This document shows positions 8,333 to 17,843 of a DNA stretch of 58,398 bases, piece by piece. Where the stretch lies: the NCBI GenBank assembly GCA_017554325.1, contig JAFZIP010000012.1:1-58398 (forward strand), given 5' to 3'. The position numbers and the translations under genes were made by a program. Origin of the DNA: Bacteroidales bacterium. GTDB taxonomy: Bacteria > Bacteroidota > Bacteroidia > Bacteroidales > WCHB1-69. The notes under the pieces are model-generated. The model was not told where the DNA came from. It saw only the letters and a list, made by a program, of their open reading frames with translations, and did not search any database. The stretch's first letter is position 1; every line of letters begins with the position of its first letter.

Positions 8333-11300
8333 TTACAACACCGTAACCGCACCCTTCATTCTGAACATGATACCGTCTTTGTCTATGTACTTGATCGTAT
8401 AGCTATACACCGCATCCCTTTCTATGTGACCCTTATAATCCCCATACCATTTGAAATTCTTATCCTGGGAATAAAACACCATCTCGCCCCAACGACTGAA
8501 TATCTTGATTTCAAAATCATCTATCTGTTCCAAGCATGCCTCCGGCAAGCGGAAACAATCGTTCAGACCATCGCTATTGCTCGGAGTGATGGCATTGGGC
8601 AAGCGGAGTTCCACTTTGCACGGAGCAAGCCTGCGGTATGCCCTACCCCGGCAATCGCCCGTGGAAGCCGTCACCGAATACTCGCCCGGCTCCGTGACCG
8701 CTATGGAGGCCGTGGTCTCGCCGGTGCTCCATACGTAATCCTCCAACGAGGTCACCACCGACAATGTCGTGTACATGTTCGGACAGAAATCCGTGGAGGA
8801 AACGATGTACAACGAGGTGTCCATCACATCCAGCGTAAGGGTCACGATGCTGTCGCATCCTGCAACAGTCGAGAGTTTGAAGTTTATAATTGAGAGCGGT
8901 GGCGTCCCCGCCGCAAATGTGGTGTCAATCTGGCCATTGACATAGCGATACGGAAAATCGCTCATGCAAAGTTCCTCTTGCAACGACGTATGCACCGATG
9001 TATTCACGTGCAGCCGCATCAGCAAGGTATCATCTTCCCCGTGGGCACCCGTGAGAACCACCTGGCTCTCACCAGCCTCCGTAAACACCACCCCATTCCA
9101 AACCACAGGCAGCTGATCGTCACAAACCGCCGTATCCACAACACTGCTGACGTTCCGCCAGACATGCAACGAGTACGTGATGACACTGTCGCAGCCCTGC
9201 GCATTCGGGATGATTACCCTGGCATTCGTAACCGAATCCGCAAAAACAACCCCGTTGAAGGTATGAGGCAGGTTATTCTCAATCACCGTATCCGGCACCG
9301 TGGAAAAAGTATTCCGATTGACATGCAAGTGCATTGACAATGTACTATCCACCTGAGAAGAAGCAATGAAAGTCAGATTCTGCGTGCCTTCCTGTATAAA
9401 GTCTAAACCATTCCATCGCACGGGAAGATCGTTCTCACACACTGTACTGTCCAAATCAATCAGAATATTGGGCAACACGGTCAGAATCATCGTCACCACG
9501 CTGTCGCAGCCATACACATTGGATATGGTGGTCTGCAAACTTCCCGCCACTGTAAAGTGCATATTCAGCGTGTCGTAAGGCAACGCATTCTGCACAATCG
9601 TATCATACAAGACGGAAGAGGTATTCGGTTTCATCGTGACATGCATGGTAATCAGGCTGTCGCAACCCATCGCATTGGGAATGACTGTGCTGTCTATTCC
9701 TCCCGGAAAATTGAATGTAACCCCATTCCATTGTAATGGAAAATCAGCCGTACATATCGCAGAATCCAGACTGCTACGCGAATTGTGAAGGATAGTCAGG
9801 TGCAATATCACCAATGAATCGCAGCCGTGTTCAGTAAAGAAATGTTGTTCATAAGTACCAGATTGAAAATATGTGGTATCATTCCATGTATAAGATTCAC
9901 AAGCGGAGGTATCAACGGAGACAGTGTCGTCAAAATATAAGGTAAGGTGCAGTGTCACCAATGAGTCACAGCCTTCCCAAACATTGAAACTCTGTTCAAA
10001 ATCACCGGTCGTATAGTAGATCTTGTTATTCCACACATAATAATTACAGGCTTCGTCATCAAAATCTGCATAAAGTGTATCCTGAAAAGAGAGATGCATC
10101 GTCACGACAGAGTCACAGCCATGAACATTCTGCAATACCGTGACATAATCCCCATCATTCTCACAAAAATGCTCGTACCACTGAAAAGCCATACCTTTAC
10201 ATCTTTGCTTCGTAAACTCCACACTGTCCTTATCGAAAATCGTCAGATGCAGCGTCACGGCACTGTCGCACCCGTGCACTGTCTCAAAGTGTCTGGTAAA
10301 ATCGCCGCTTTCCCTGAAGACCTCATCATCCCATGAGTATTGATAGCAAGCCGAATCATATACATGCACATGAATGGAATCATACAGGGTCAAGTGAAGT
10401 GTATCTACCTGTTTGCAGCCATTGGCATCCAAGTGCTCGTATGTTTTGATGCCTCCTTCAGTGTATAGACTGTCGTGCCAGAGATAAGAATCACAAGATC
10501 CGACAGTATCATTGATATGGGCTGGGTGCCAAACGGTCAGGAAGACCTTCACCACTGAGTCGCAACCCGTATGGACCGATTGCAAATGTTGATACAAGAT
10601 AGTATCATGATATGCCACAAAATTAAAGCCAAGCGTATCAAAAACTTCCCCTTCGCAGATATAATTCCACGAATAAGCACTATCTGGCGGATAAATCAAG
10701 ATGCGTTGTATTTGCGCACAGGTATTGTCACAATCGTCCGCCACCACCCAAGTTCGGAACAAGGTATCCACACCACCGCCAATAGAAGGATGCAGGGAGT
10801 CTTGGCACGCAATAGTCATATCCTGAAGAGATGAGCAGTTGTCCGTCACCTGCTGGGGGCTGCCCATGATATTCGGATTGGCATTGTAAGAACCTTCCAA
10901 GGTCCGGCACACAAACGTGTCCGCGGGCACGATGAAGACAGGACGGGTGGTGTCGGCCACCACGTAAGTATAAGACCAGGTTTTACGGTGATTGTCGCAA
11001 TCTTTGAACAACCATGAATAGGTTATATAACCCGTACAACCATCGGAATGATTCGAGATGGTCGGACTTTCGGGCACAATCGTGTCGCTGCAAACATTGA
11101 CCACCACAGGCGGCACCGGAGCCACCACATCGGCCAGGCATTGTACCAAAGTATCCCGATTGGACGGCACCGAGAATTCCGACGGATTCAGATGGTAGTA
11201 ATAAGTCCATGTATAAGGAGTCCCAGCCACGGTATATTGATACACGTATGCAAAATAGCCACAACCTCCGTTAATGTGGTCGATGGTGGAAGACAATTGC

Positions 11301-13366
11301 ACCGGGACCTGATTGCCACAAACCTCGATTGTGGGAGGTGTGGGCGGCTGAATATTCCAGGAACAAGGAACCGAATTATGGTCATCAATCGGCTGCGTGA
11401 AAGAAGATGAAGAGATTGTCAGGTGCAATGTGTCCACCTGCGTACACCCGTATTCATCTTGGTGGGACCAGGTCCAATGGAAAGTGCCTTCATGATTGGC
11501 ATTATGACCGTGCCACGAGTACGAACTCGCACAAGTGTCCAGTGTATAGGACTGGTGCTGCGGCTGGCGCACGTTCACTGTCACAGTAGCGTGCCCCGTA
11601 CACCGCCCGGCCACCGTCTGCGTCAGCGAATACGTGGTGGTCGTGGTGGGGTTGACTGTGATCTGCTGGTTGGTCTGCCCGCCAGGGGTCCAGGAATAGG
11701 TGTTGGTATATCCACTGACGTTACTGCCCGTCAGGGTCAAGGAGCTTCCGGGGCAAATAGTAGCATCGGCAGGACTTATGGAAGTGTTCACTGAAATAAC
11801 ATCAATCGTGGTGGATGCCGGCGCGGAGCTGACGCCGTTCAATGTCTTAACAAGAGTATAGGTATTGCCGTTCATGGCAGCGGTGGCCGGATATATCACC
11901 GGATTCACAAGGGTAGATGTCCATCCACCAGGACCGGTCCAACTATAGGTAGCGCCTTGCTGGGGGTCATTGCAAAACAGATGGATGGTGTCGCCCACAC
12001 AGTAGGGTCCGTCGTTGCTCACCTCCGCCATGATGCTGCAGTCAGTGGTTGCAGTGGAACCCGCGACTGAGTTGAAGGTGATTACACCAGGCTCCCTCTC
12101 ATAATTGGTAATCAAGAGCAGGTAATAATCCCCTGTTTGGGCATTTAGAATATGGCAATTTTCAGTGGAAGCAGCACTGTAACTGCAGTCTGTCAAGTTG
12201 CCAAATGGATACCCAGTCTCCGTTGTATTACTAGAATGATAACTTGTATGCAAGGTATAGTAACCAGTACACAATTTGTTCACAAAATCAGCAGATGAAG
12301 ACGCCGTGAATGGCCCCCAACAAGCAAAATCCACATCTATGCCAGTTCCGTTCATGTCTTCTTGCTCAATGTGAATCGTCATGTTTCCCTGGTGTTCTAT
12401 TCGCATGTAGTACCAAGCCGGTGCCGGTGTGGAGCCAAGACAGGCCACAGAACCTGTCCCGAAAAAGTCGGCTGCCGTACCCGTCACGCCCGAGCAATAG
12501 ACATATTGGCCCTCATCAGTACAAAAGGGATGTATGTTGTCCGCTGTACATGGAGAGCCTGAAACAATATTCGTATTTGCGCAACGTACACAGAGTATGC
12601 TGGCTGTCCATCCGCTCGACACCCCACTGCCATTGCTGATGAAATTGAATGTGAGACAGGTTCCGGATGATGTCAGTGTTGGCGGCAAGGTGCTACCTGT
12701 ATAAGTCGCCATGGGGGTACCGGTAGCAGTGCTTCCATCATACACGCGTAAAATGTCTCCGCTGCCCAGCGAGAAAGAGTTGAAATCGACAGTCACCGCT
12801 TCCCCATTATCCGAGCAAATCGTCTGTGTCACATTCAGATTGTTGCTATAATTTCCCAGTCCACCCGGGTCGGTCCATATTGCGGAGCAAGTTGTCAAAG
12901 GATCGTTAGACATAACCGTAGGAGACATACACTGCACCCGCAATGCAAAACCAGCATAACTACAAACAGATCCGTCAGAATCGAAGCGTATGGTCAGTGC
13001 TCCGGACGGATCAGAGGAATTAATCGGTGTGGTAACAGAGCCACTACCTGTCAACGTGGCCAACAAAGCGCCTCCTGTCCCAACGCCATTATACACATAC
13101 ACGTAGTCCCAGCCGTTCTCCACATTATAATTTCCAGATGTAATAGACATCATCTCACCTGTAGTAGCCGGATATATCACCAGATAGCCATCCCAACTGT
13201 TGCCATAATTCGAGCTTGGTCCACCATAGTCATATATAATTGCATCGCAGGTGGTCGCGATATCGCTACCGGATGAGGGCACTGTAAAAGAGGTCTGCGC
13301 GCACAGCGGCAACGGGGCCAGAAGCCCCAGCAAAACAACCGCCATAAACAGCACTTTCCTCTTCAT
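8333..13366 (-). CDS. Giant CUB/Ig/HYR-repeat adhesin with T9SS type B sorting domain
   Basis: 1677 residues. After a signal peptide (MKRKVLFMAVVLLGLLAPLPLC) there are two CUB-like domains (about 30-260; WDYVYVYNGVGTGG, GDILRVYDGSTATGTPM). A 170-residue Cys-rich domain, two Ig-like domains (SYSWTPGGQTNQQITVNPTT) and HYR-like segments follow. About 13 repeats of roughly 50 residues then carry the GCDSVVTLHLTI signature, becoming more degenerate toward the C-terminus. The last ~90 residues (LPNAITPSNSDGLNDCF, KIFSRWGEMVF, DAVYSYTIKYIDKDG, MKGAVTVL) match the type B T9SS sorting domain family (gliding motility C-terminal domain, TIGR04131). It should cross the outer membrane by T9SS and be surface-attached or released. 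It heads the cassette, with a -7 box 49 nt upstream of its ATG. Confidence 0.92.
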   Translation of the reverse strand: MKRKVLFMAVVLLGLLAPLPLCAQTSFTVPSSGSDIATTCDAIIYDYGGPSSNYGNSWDGYLVIYPATTGEMMSITSGNYNVENGWDYVYVYNGVGTGGALLATLTGSGSVTTPINSSDPSGALTIRFDSDGSVCSYAGFALRVQCMSPTVMSNDPLTTCSAIWTDPGGLGNYSNNLNVTQTICSDNGEAVTVDFNSFSLGSGDILRVYDGSTATGTPMATYTGSTLPPTLTSSGTCLTFNFISNGSGVSSGWTASILCVRCANTNIVSGSPCTADNIHPFCTDEGQYVYCSGVTGTAADFFGTGSVACLGSTPAPAWYYMRIEHQGNMTIHIEQEDMNGTGIDVDFACWGPFTASSSADFVNKLCTGYYTLHTSYHSSNTTETGYPFGNLTDCSYSAASTENCHILNAQTGDYYLLLITNYEREPGVITFNSVAGSTATTDCSIMAEVSNDGPYCVGDTIHLFCNDPQQGATYSWTGPGGWTSTLVNPVIYPATAAMNGNTYTLVKTLNGVSSAPASTTIDVISVNTSISPADATICPGSSLTLTGSNVSGYTNTYSWTPGGQTNQQITVNPTTTTTYSLTQTVAGRCTGHATVTVNVRQPQHQSYTLDTCASSYSWHGHNANHEGTFHWTWSHQDEYGCTQVDTLHLTISSSSFTQPIDDHNSVPCSWNIQPPTPPTIEVCGNQVPVQLSSTIDHINGGCGYFAYVYQYTVAGTPYTWTYYYHLNPSEFSVPSNRDTLVQCLADVVAPVPPVVVNVCSDTIVPESPTISNHSDGCTGYITYSWLFKDCDNHRKTWSYTYVVADTTRPVFIVPADTFVCRTLEGSYNANPNIMGSPQQVTDNCSSLQDMTIACQDSLHPSIGGGVDTLFRTWVVADDCDNTCAQIQRILIYPPDSAYSWNYICEGEVFDTLGFNFVAYHDTILYQHLQSVHTGCDSVVKVFLTVWHPAHINDTVGSCDSYLWHDSLYTEGGIKTYEHLDANGCKQVDTLHLTLYDSIHVHVYDSACYQYSWDDEVFRESGDFTRHFETVHGCDSAVTLHLTIFDKDSVEFTKQRCKGMAFQWYEHFCENDGDYVTVLQNVHGCDSVVTMHLSFQDTLYADFDDEACNYYVWNNKIYYTTGDFEQSFNVWEGCDSLVTLHLTLYFDDTVSVDTSACESYTWNDTTYFQSGTYEQHFFTEHGCDSLVILHLTILHNSRSSLDSAICTADFPLQWNGVTFNFPGGIDSTVIPNAMGCDSLITMHVTMKPNTSSVLYDTIVQNALPYDTLNMHFTVAGSLQTTISNVYGCDSVVTMILTVLPNILIDLDSTVCENDLPVRWNGLDFIQEGTQNLTFIASSQVDSTLSMHLHVNRNTFSTVPDTVIENNLPHTFNGVVFADSVTNARVIIPNAQGCDSVITYSLHVWRNVSSVVDTAVCDDQLPVVWNGVVFTEAGESQVVLTGAHGEDDTLLMRLHVNTSVHTSLQEELCMSDFPYRYVNGQIDTTFAAGTPPLSIINFKLSTVAGCDSIVTLTLDVMDTSLYIVSSTDFCPNMYTTLSVVTSLEDYVWSTGETTASIAVTEPGEYSVTASTGDCRGRAYRRLAPCKVELRLPNAITPSNSDGLNDCFRLPEACLEQIDDFEIKIFSRWGEMVFYSQDKNFKWYGDYKGHIERDAVYSYTIKYIDKDGIMFRMKGAVTVL

Positions 13367-13414
13367 ACAGAACGTTGTATTTTTTGACTAATATACCATT
13401 ATAAAACAAACTTG

Positions 13415-13422
13415 CAAAAATA
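13415..13422 (-). promoter_or_regulatory. Bacteroidota -7 element for adhesin cassette
   Basis: TATTTTTG on the minus strand matches TAnnTTTG. It leaves a short leader before the adhesin ATG at 13366. No other -7 motif was seen between the cassette genes, so all six may depend on it. No clear -33 TTG lies at 19-23 nt. Confidence 0.6.
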
Positions 13423-13456
13423 ATGAAAATTGGCTAAATCAGCGGATGAAGGCAAT

Positions 13457-13485
13457 AAAAAAGACCGCCCGGATAGAGCGGTCTT
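13457..13485 (-). terminator. Rho-independent terminator of ribosomal operon
   Basis: A perfect 8-bp stem (AAGACCGC/GCGGTCTT, 13461-13468 with 13478-13485) has a 9-nt loop and, read on the minus strand, is followed by a run of T. It lies 30 nt after the rplQ stop and separates the operon from the adhesin cassette. Confidence 0.85.
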
Positions 13486-13515
13486 GAAACGTATAACGAT
13501 AACGATTGTGTTGCT

Positions 13516-14019
13516 TTATTCAGCAGCAGGAGCTTCTGCGGCGGGAGCCTCTTCAACAGCGGCTTCAGCGACAGGGGCTTCCTCAACCTTGGCGGCTTTC
13601 TTGCCACTGCCACGACGGGTACGGGTGGTTTTCTTCTTGCCACCGTCCGTGGTGTAGGTCTCGTTGTAGTCCACAAACTCGATGATGCACATCTCGGCGT
13701 TGTCACCCTTGCGGAAACCAGTCTTCAGAATACGGGTGTAACCGCCAGGGCGGGTGGACACCTTCTGGGAGATTTCGCGGAACAGTTCCGTGACGGCATA
13801 CTTGTTCTGCAACTCGGAGAACACCATACGTCTGGAATGCGTGGTGTCGTGCTTGCTACGGGTCACGAGCGGCTCCACAAACTTTCTCAATTCCTTAGCC
13901 TTGGCCAAGGTCGTGGAGATTCTCTTGTGCATGATCAGGGATGTAGCCATATTGGACATGAGCGCCTTTCTATGGGCATCCGTTCTTCCTAAATGATTAA
14001 TACTTTTCGCGTGTCTCAT
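13516..14019 (-). CDS. rplQ: 50S ribosomal protein L17
   Basis: 167 residues. The first ~115 ([43 protein letters not shown]) are classic L17, a large-subunit protein near the peptide exit region. The remaining ~50 form a basic then Ala/Glu/Pro-rich tail ([24 protein letters not shown]... in pieces), absent from the ~127-residue E. coli protein; from general knowledge such tails occur in Bacteroidota homologues. It is the last gene of the operon, 4 nt after rpoA. Confidence 0.97.
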   Translation of the reverse strand: MRHAKSINHLGRTDAHRKALMSNMATSLIMHKRISTTLAKAKELRKFVEPLVTRSKHDTTHSRRMVFSELQNKYAVTELFREISQKVSTRPGGYTRILKTGFRKGDNAEMCIIEFVDYNETYTTDGGKKKTTRTRRGSGKKAAKVEEAPVAEAAVEEAPAAEAPAAE

Positions 14020-14023
14020 TGTT

Positions 14024-15019
14024 CTATTCCTTATCTAATTTATATTTCGAAATATTCATTCCAAATTCCAGACCTTTGGACTTCACGAGGTCCTCCAGCT
14101 CGGCGAGAGACTTCTTGCCGAAGTTGCGGAATTTGAGAAGGTCGGCCTTGTGAATGGCCACCAGGTCACCGAGAGTCTCCAATTCAGCGGACTTGAGGCA
14201 GTTGAGAGCTCTCACGGAAAGATCCATGTCGATGAGCTTGGACTTGAGGACCTGTCTGATCAGCATGGCGTTCTCGTCCAGTTCTTCAGAAGAAGCAGGC
14301 TGCTCGGGCGTGTCCAACGTGATCTTGTCATCGGAGAAGAGCGCAAAGTGCTGGATGAGGATCTTGGCAGCCTCTTTGAGAGCGTTCTTCGGATGGATGG
14401 AACCATCGGTATCGATCTCCATCACCAACTTCTCAAAGTCGGTCTTCTGCTCCACACGATAGGGCTCGATGGAGTATTTGACGTTCTTGATGGGGGTGTG
14501 GATGGAATCGATAGCGATCACATCAATACCCTCATGCAAAGAGCGGTTGTCCTCCACGGGCACATAGCCCCTACCCTTGTCGATGGTGATTTCCATCACG
14601 ATACGCACGGAGGGTTCCATGCGGCAGATCAGCTGCTCTGGGTTCAGAACCTGGAAGAAGTTGAGGAAACGGTTCATGTCACCAGCGGTGAAAGTCTCCT
14701 GGTCAGAAATGATGATGGTGGCCTTCTCGCTGAAATTGTTCTCAATCTTGTTCTTGAAACGGACCTGTTTCAGATTGAGGACGATGTCGGTCACATCTTC
14801 CATAACTCCGGGGATGGAGGAGAACTCCTGAGCCACACCGTCAATCTTCACAGAAGTGATGGCGAAGCCTTCCAATGAGGAGAGCAGCACGCGGCGCAAA
14901 GCGTTGCCGATGGTAACGCCATAACCTTGCTGCAAGGGACGAAATTCAAATACGCCATGAAAATCGTCGGCCTCATTCATGATGACCTTATCGGGTTTTT
15001 GAAATGTTAAAATAGCCAT
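14024..15019 (-). CDS. rpoA: DNA-directed RNA polymerase subunit alpha
   Basis: 331 residues, normal length. The N-terminal dimerisation and assembly domain shows [20 protein letters not shown] and [18 protein letters not shown] linker around residue 240 precedes the C-terminal domain ([38 protein letters not shown]), which contacts upstream DNA and activators. It sits between rpsD and rplQ as in most bacteria. The 111-nt gap to rpsD is unusually long for this operon and holds a dispersed repeat. Confidence 0.98.
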   Translation of the reverse strand: MAILTFQKPDKVIMNEADDFHGVFEFRPLQQGYGVTIGNALRRVLLSSLEGFAITSVKIDGVAQEFSSIPGVMEDVTDIVLNLKQVRFKNKIENNFSEKATIIISDQETFTAGDMNRFLNFFQVLNPEQLICRMEPSVRIVMEITIDKGRGYVPVEDNRSLHEGIDVIAIDSIHTPIKNVKYSIEPYRVEQKTDFEKLVMEIDTDGSIHPKNALKEAAKILIQHFALFSDDKITLDTPEQPASSEELDENAMLIRQVLKSKLIDMDLSVRALNCLKSAELETLGDLVAIHKADLLKFRNFGKKSLAELEDLVKSKGLEFGMNISKYKLDKE

Positions 15020-15070
15020 TGTTATGATTTTTATTGTAATAAACTTAATAATTGTGGGTGCAAGTGGAGC

Positions 15071-15130
15071 ATGAGGTAAAAGAGGTGATATTGGTTTTTC
15101 TCTAAACTCTCTACTCTAAACTCTCAACTC
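15071..15130 (-). repeat. Intergenic heptamer/nonamer repeat after rpsD
   Basis: Read on the minus strand, directly after the rpsD stop, GAGAGTTTAGAG units are followed by an AT stretch and then TCTTTTACCTCAT. The same composite order follows the kal stop at 50327-50407, and GAGTTTAGAGA also follows the DUF1846 stop near 52384. Confidence 0.75.
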
Positions 15131-15736
15131 CTACTTGGAGTACAACTCGACGATGGCCTGCTCGTTGATTGTCTCGGGGATTTCCTCTCTCTGGGGATAG
15201 TTCATGAACTTGCCCACCATGAGACCGCCGTCCCACTCCAACCAAGGAGAGTTCATAGACTTGCCACTCAAGGAGTTGGTAATGACTTCCATAGCTTTGG
15301 AACGCTCACGCACTTCCACAGTGTCGCCAGGAACGAGCAGTCTGGAAGGGATGTTGCAGATAACGCCATTGACGGAGATGTGTCTGTGGCTCACAATCTG
15401 ACGTGCGGCTGCACGGGAAGGAGCGATACCCAAACGGAACACCACGTTGTCCAAACGGGATTCGATGAGTTGCATCAAGTTCTGACCCGTGACACCTTTC
15501 TTGCGGGCTGCAAGCTTGAACAGTTTACGGAACTGACGTTCGAGCAAACCGTAGGTGTATTTGGCTTTCTGCTTCTCCTGCAACTGCATACCGTATTCGG
15601 ACAGTTTGGAGCGTCTGCGTGACTGGCCATGCTGACCCGGAGCATAATTTCTTCTCTCGAAATTCTTGTCGGGACCGAAGATGGGTTCTCTAAATTTTCT
15701 TGCTATTCTAGTTTTAGGTCCTGTATATCTTGCCAT
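15131..15736 (-). CDS. rpsD: 30S ribosomal protein S4
   Basis: 201 residues. It is a primary 16S rRNA-binding assembly protein with an S4 RNA-binding domain ([37 protein letters not shown] at about 95-140). The N-terminus ([20 protein letters not shown]) has no zinc-binding cysteines, so this is the C-minus form. It lies between rpsK (35 nt) and rpoA (111 nt). Any S4-mediated autoregulatory site cannot be judged here. Confidence 0.98.
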   Translation of the reverse strand: MARYTGPKTRIARKFREPIFGPDKNFERRNYAPGQHGQSRRRSKLSEYGMQLQEKQKAKYTYGLLERQFRKLFKLAARKKGVTGQNLMQLIESRLDNVVFRLGIAPSRAAARQIVSHRHISVNGVICNIPSRLLVPGDTVEVRERSKAMEVITNSLSGKSMNSPWLEWDGGLMVGKFMNYPQREEIPETINEQAIVELYSK

Positions 15737-15771
15737 TTTTCTAACAATTTAATGATTAAACGATATAAAAA

Positions 15772-16161
15772 TTATACTCTTCTGTGTTTCGGAGGACGAC
15801 AACCATTGTGCGGAAGCGGAGTAACGTCCGTGATCTCTTCCACCATGATGCCGGTGGTATTGATGGAACGGATGGCGGATTCACGTCCTTGACCAGGTCC
15901 CTTCACATAAACTTTCACTTTGCGCAGACCGAGGTCGTAAGCAACCTTGGCACAGTCCTGAGCCACCATTTGGGCAGCGTAGGGAGTATTCTTTTTAGAA
16001 CCTCTGTATCCCATCTTACCTGCAGAAGACCAAGAAATCACTTGACCGTCATTGTTGGTAAGGGAAACGATAACATTATTAAAGGAAGCATAGATAAACG
16101 CCTTTCCGGACGCATCTATTCTGACAACTTTCTTCTTGGATGATTTTGTATTCTTTGCCAT
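15772..16161 (-). CDS. rpsK: 30S ribosomal protein S11
   Basis: 129 residues, standard length. Conserved S11 motifs include [54 protein letters not shown] and the C-terminal [13 protein letters not shown]. The protein is part of the 30S platform near the Shine-Dalgarno/anti-SD helix. It lies 33 nt after rpsM and 35 nt before rpsD within the operon. Confidence 0.98.
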   Translation of the reverse strand: MAKNTKSSKKKVVRIDASGKAFIYASFNNVIVSLTNNDGQVISWSSAGKMGYRGSKKNTPYAAQMVAQDCAKVAYDLGLRKVKVYVKGPGQGRESAIRSINTTGIMVEEITDVTPLPHNGCRPPKHRRV

Positions 16162-16194
16162 AACTATATGTTTCTATCCATGTATGATTAATAA

Positions 16195-16569
16195 CTACTT
16201 GGTCGCTTTCTTCTTGTTTGCAACCGTTTTCTTACGTCCCTTACGTGTACGGGCGTTGTTCTTGGTGCTCTGACCACGAACGGGTAAACCCAGACGGTGA
16301 CGAATACCTCTGTAACAGCCGATATCCATCAATCGTTTGATGTTCATTTGCTCTTCAGATCTCAGCGGGCCTTCCACCTTGATTTCGTTAACCAATCCAC
16401 GGATTACTGCCAATTCATCATCGTTCCATTCATTTACCTTCTTGTCCCAGCTGATACCGGCTTTGGTCAGAATCTTTTGGGCAGTACTTCTGCCGATTCC
16501 ATAAATGTATGTCAAGCCGATTTCGCCATGTTTGTTCTTCGGTAAATCAATACCTGCAATTCTTGCCAT
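16195..16569 (-). CDS. rpsM: 30S ribosomal protein S13
   Basis: 124 residues. [21 protein letters not shown] at the N-terminus, the helix-two-turn-helix region ([14 protein letters not shown]) and the C-terminal [19 protein letters not shown] are diagnostic. S13 sits in the 30S head and contacts the P-site tRNA and the 50S subunit. It follows rpmJ in the conserved order. Confidence 0.98.
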   Translation of the reverse strand: MARIAGIDLPKNKHGEIGLTYIYGIGRSTAQKILTKAGISWDKKVNEWNDDELAVIRGLVNEIKVEGPLRSEEQMNIKRLMDIGCYRGIRHRLGLPVRGQSTKNNARTRKGRKKTVANKKKATK

Positions 16570-16623
16570 ATTACTTTATGATTTTATTTAGTTAATAATT
16601 ATTTTATTCCTAATTCTCGTATA

Positions 16624-16740
16624 TTAACCCTGACGTTGTTTGAATTTGGGGTTCTTTTTGTTAATCACATAAACCACGCCGTGACGTCTCACCACGATAC
16701 AGTCTTCGGATCTTTTCTTAACTGATGCTCTAACTTTCAT
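16624..16740 (-). CDS. rpmJ: 50S ribosomal protein L36 (zinc-free form)
   Basis: 38 residues, too short for automatic ORF length cut-offs; found by translating the gap between infA and rps[34 protein letters not shown] match L36. Of the usual Cys3-His zinc ligands only one Cys (residue 14) remains; the others are Ser, Asn and Phe, so it should not bind zinc. Start and stop both fit the family length exactly. Confidence 0.96.
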   Translation of the reverse strand: MKVRASVKKRSEDCIVVRRHGVVYVINKKNPKFKQRQG

Positions 16741-16751
16741 TTTTTCTATGT

Positions 16752-16803
16752 TTATTATTAATTATTAATTCTCAATTCCTATCTTATTCGATAATCTCTA
16801 ATC
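16752..16803 (-). repeat. Heptamer and AATTGAGAATT repeats after infA
   Basis: On the minus strand, directly after the infA stop, GATTAGAGATTA is followed by AATTGAGAATTAATAATTAA. This resembles the repeats after the rpsD, kal, DUF1846 and BatA-like stops, and the AATTGAGAATTG tract after ligA. Confidence 0.6.
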
Positions 16804-16805
16804 GC

Positions 16806-17027
16806 CTATGCCTTGTATCTAAAGGTAATTCTTCCCTTCGTCAAATCGTACGGTGACATGGCCACCTGGACCTTGTCGCCGGGGAGTATCTTGATGTAGT
16901 GGAGGCGCATCTTTCCGGAGAGGTGGGCGATGATGACGTGTCCGCTCTCGAGCTGCACACGATACATGCCGTTGCCCAATGCCTCGGTCACGATTCCGTC
17001 TAAGTCAAATGATGATTGCTTTGCCAT
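16806..17027 (-). CDS. infA: Translation initiation factor IF-1
   Basis: 73 residues. The S1-type OB fold is clear ([40 protein letters not shown], ending ITFRYKA). IF-1 occupies the 30S A site during initiation. It lies 10 nt after map and 65 nt before rpmJ. Confidence 0.97.
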   Translation of the reverse strand: MAKQSSFDLDGIVTEALGNGMYRVQLESGHVIIAHLSGKMRLHYIKILPGDKVQVAMSPYDLTKGRITFRYKA

Positions 17028-17037
17028 AATTGTCGTA

Positions 17038-17841
17038 TTAATATTTTTCGTTAGTTCCTATGACCTCTCCCAGCAGTTTATAGGAGGAGATGACCTCCGT
17101 GCCCTTGGACGTGATGGCCAACTGGTGCTCGTAGTGAGCCGCAGGCTTGTGATCCTGGGTGCGGATGGTCCATCCGTCATTCTCCATATAGATCTTGCGG
17201 GATCCCATTGTAATCATCGGTTCGATGCAGATGCACATGCCCTCCTGCAGGCGGTCGCCGTAACCGGACTTGCCGTAGTTGGGGATGTCAGGGCGCTCAT
17301 GCATGTCCTTGCCGATACCATGGCCGCAGAGCTCGCGCACAACTCCATAATTGAATTGTCCGACGTAGGTCTCCACAGTATGCCCGATATCGCCAACGGT
17401 CTTGCCAGCCACTGCCACATCGATTGCCTTGTACAAAGACTCTTTCGTTCTTTCCATCAGAAGTCGAACCTCCTCAGACACCTCGCCAACGGCGAAAGTG
17501 TAGGCGAAATCACCGTGAAAACCGTCCAGAAGAGCACCACAGTCCACGGAGATGATATCCCCGTCCTGCAGATAGTCGCCGGCCTTGGGGATGCCATGCA
17601 CCACGACATCGTTGACAGAGAGGCAGAGCGCGGAGGGGAAGCCCTCATAGCCCTTGAAGGAAGGCACAGCGTGGTGGTCGCGGATGCACTCCTCCCCTAT
17701 CTGGTCCAGATAGGTCAAGGGTACACCCGGCTTGATGCACTTGGCCACTTCTGCCAAAGTAACTGCCACAACCTGAGCGCTCTTTCTCAGCTTCTCGAAG
17801 TCGGATTCGGTTTTATATTTCACTCTTCTGAACATGGTCAC
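17038..17841 (-). CDS. map: Methionine aminopeptidase, type I
   Basis: 267 residues. The enzyme removes N-terminal Met from nascent proteins. The five metal ligands of the pita-bread fold are visible in order: Asp in ISVDCGALL, Asp in HGDFAYTF, His in CGHGIG, Glu in CIEPMI and Glu in HYEHQ. The substrate His is in VVHGIP. There is no N-terminal zinc extension. The start is 2 nt after the secY stop, indicating translational coupling. Confidence 0.97.
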   Translation of the reverse strand: MTMFRRVKYKTESDFEKLRKSAQVVAVTLAEVAKCIKPGVPLTYLDQIGEECIRDHHAVPSFKGYEGFPSALCLSVNDVVVHGIPKAGDYLQDGDIISVDCGALLDGFHGDFAYTFAVGEVSEEVRLLMERTKESLYKAIDVAVAGKTVGDIGHTVETYVGQFNYGVVRELCGHGIGKDMHERPDIPNYGKSGYGDRLQEGMCICIEPMITMGSRKIYMENDGWTIRTQDHKPAAHYEHQLAITSKGTEVISSYKLLGEVIGTNEKY

Positions 17842-17843
17842 GA

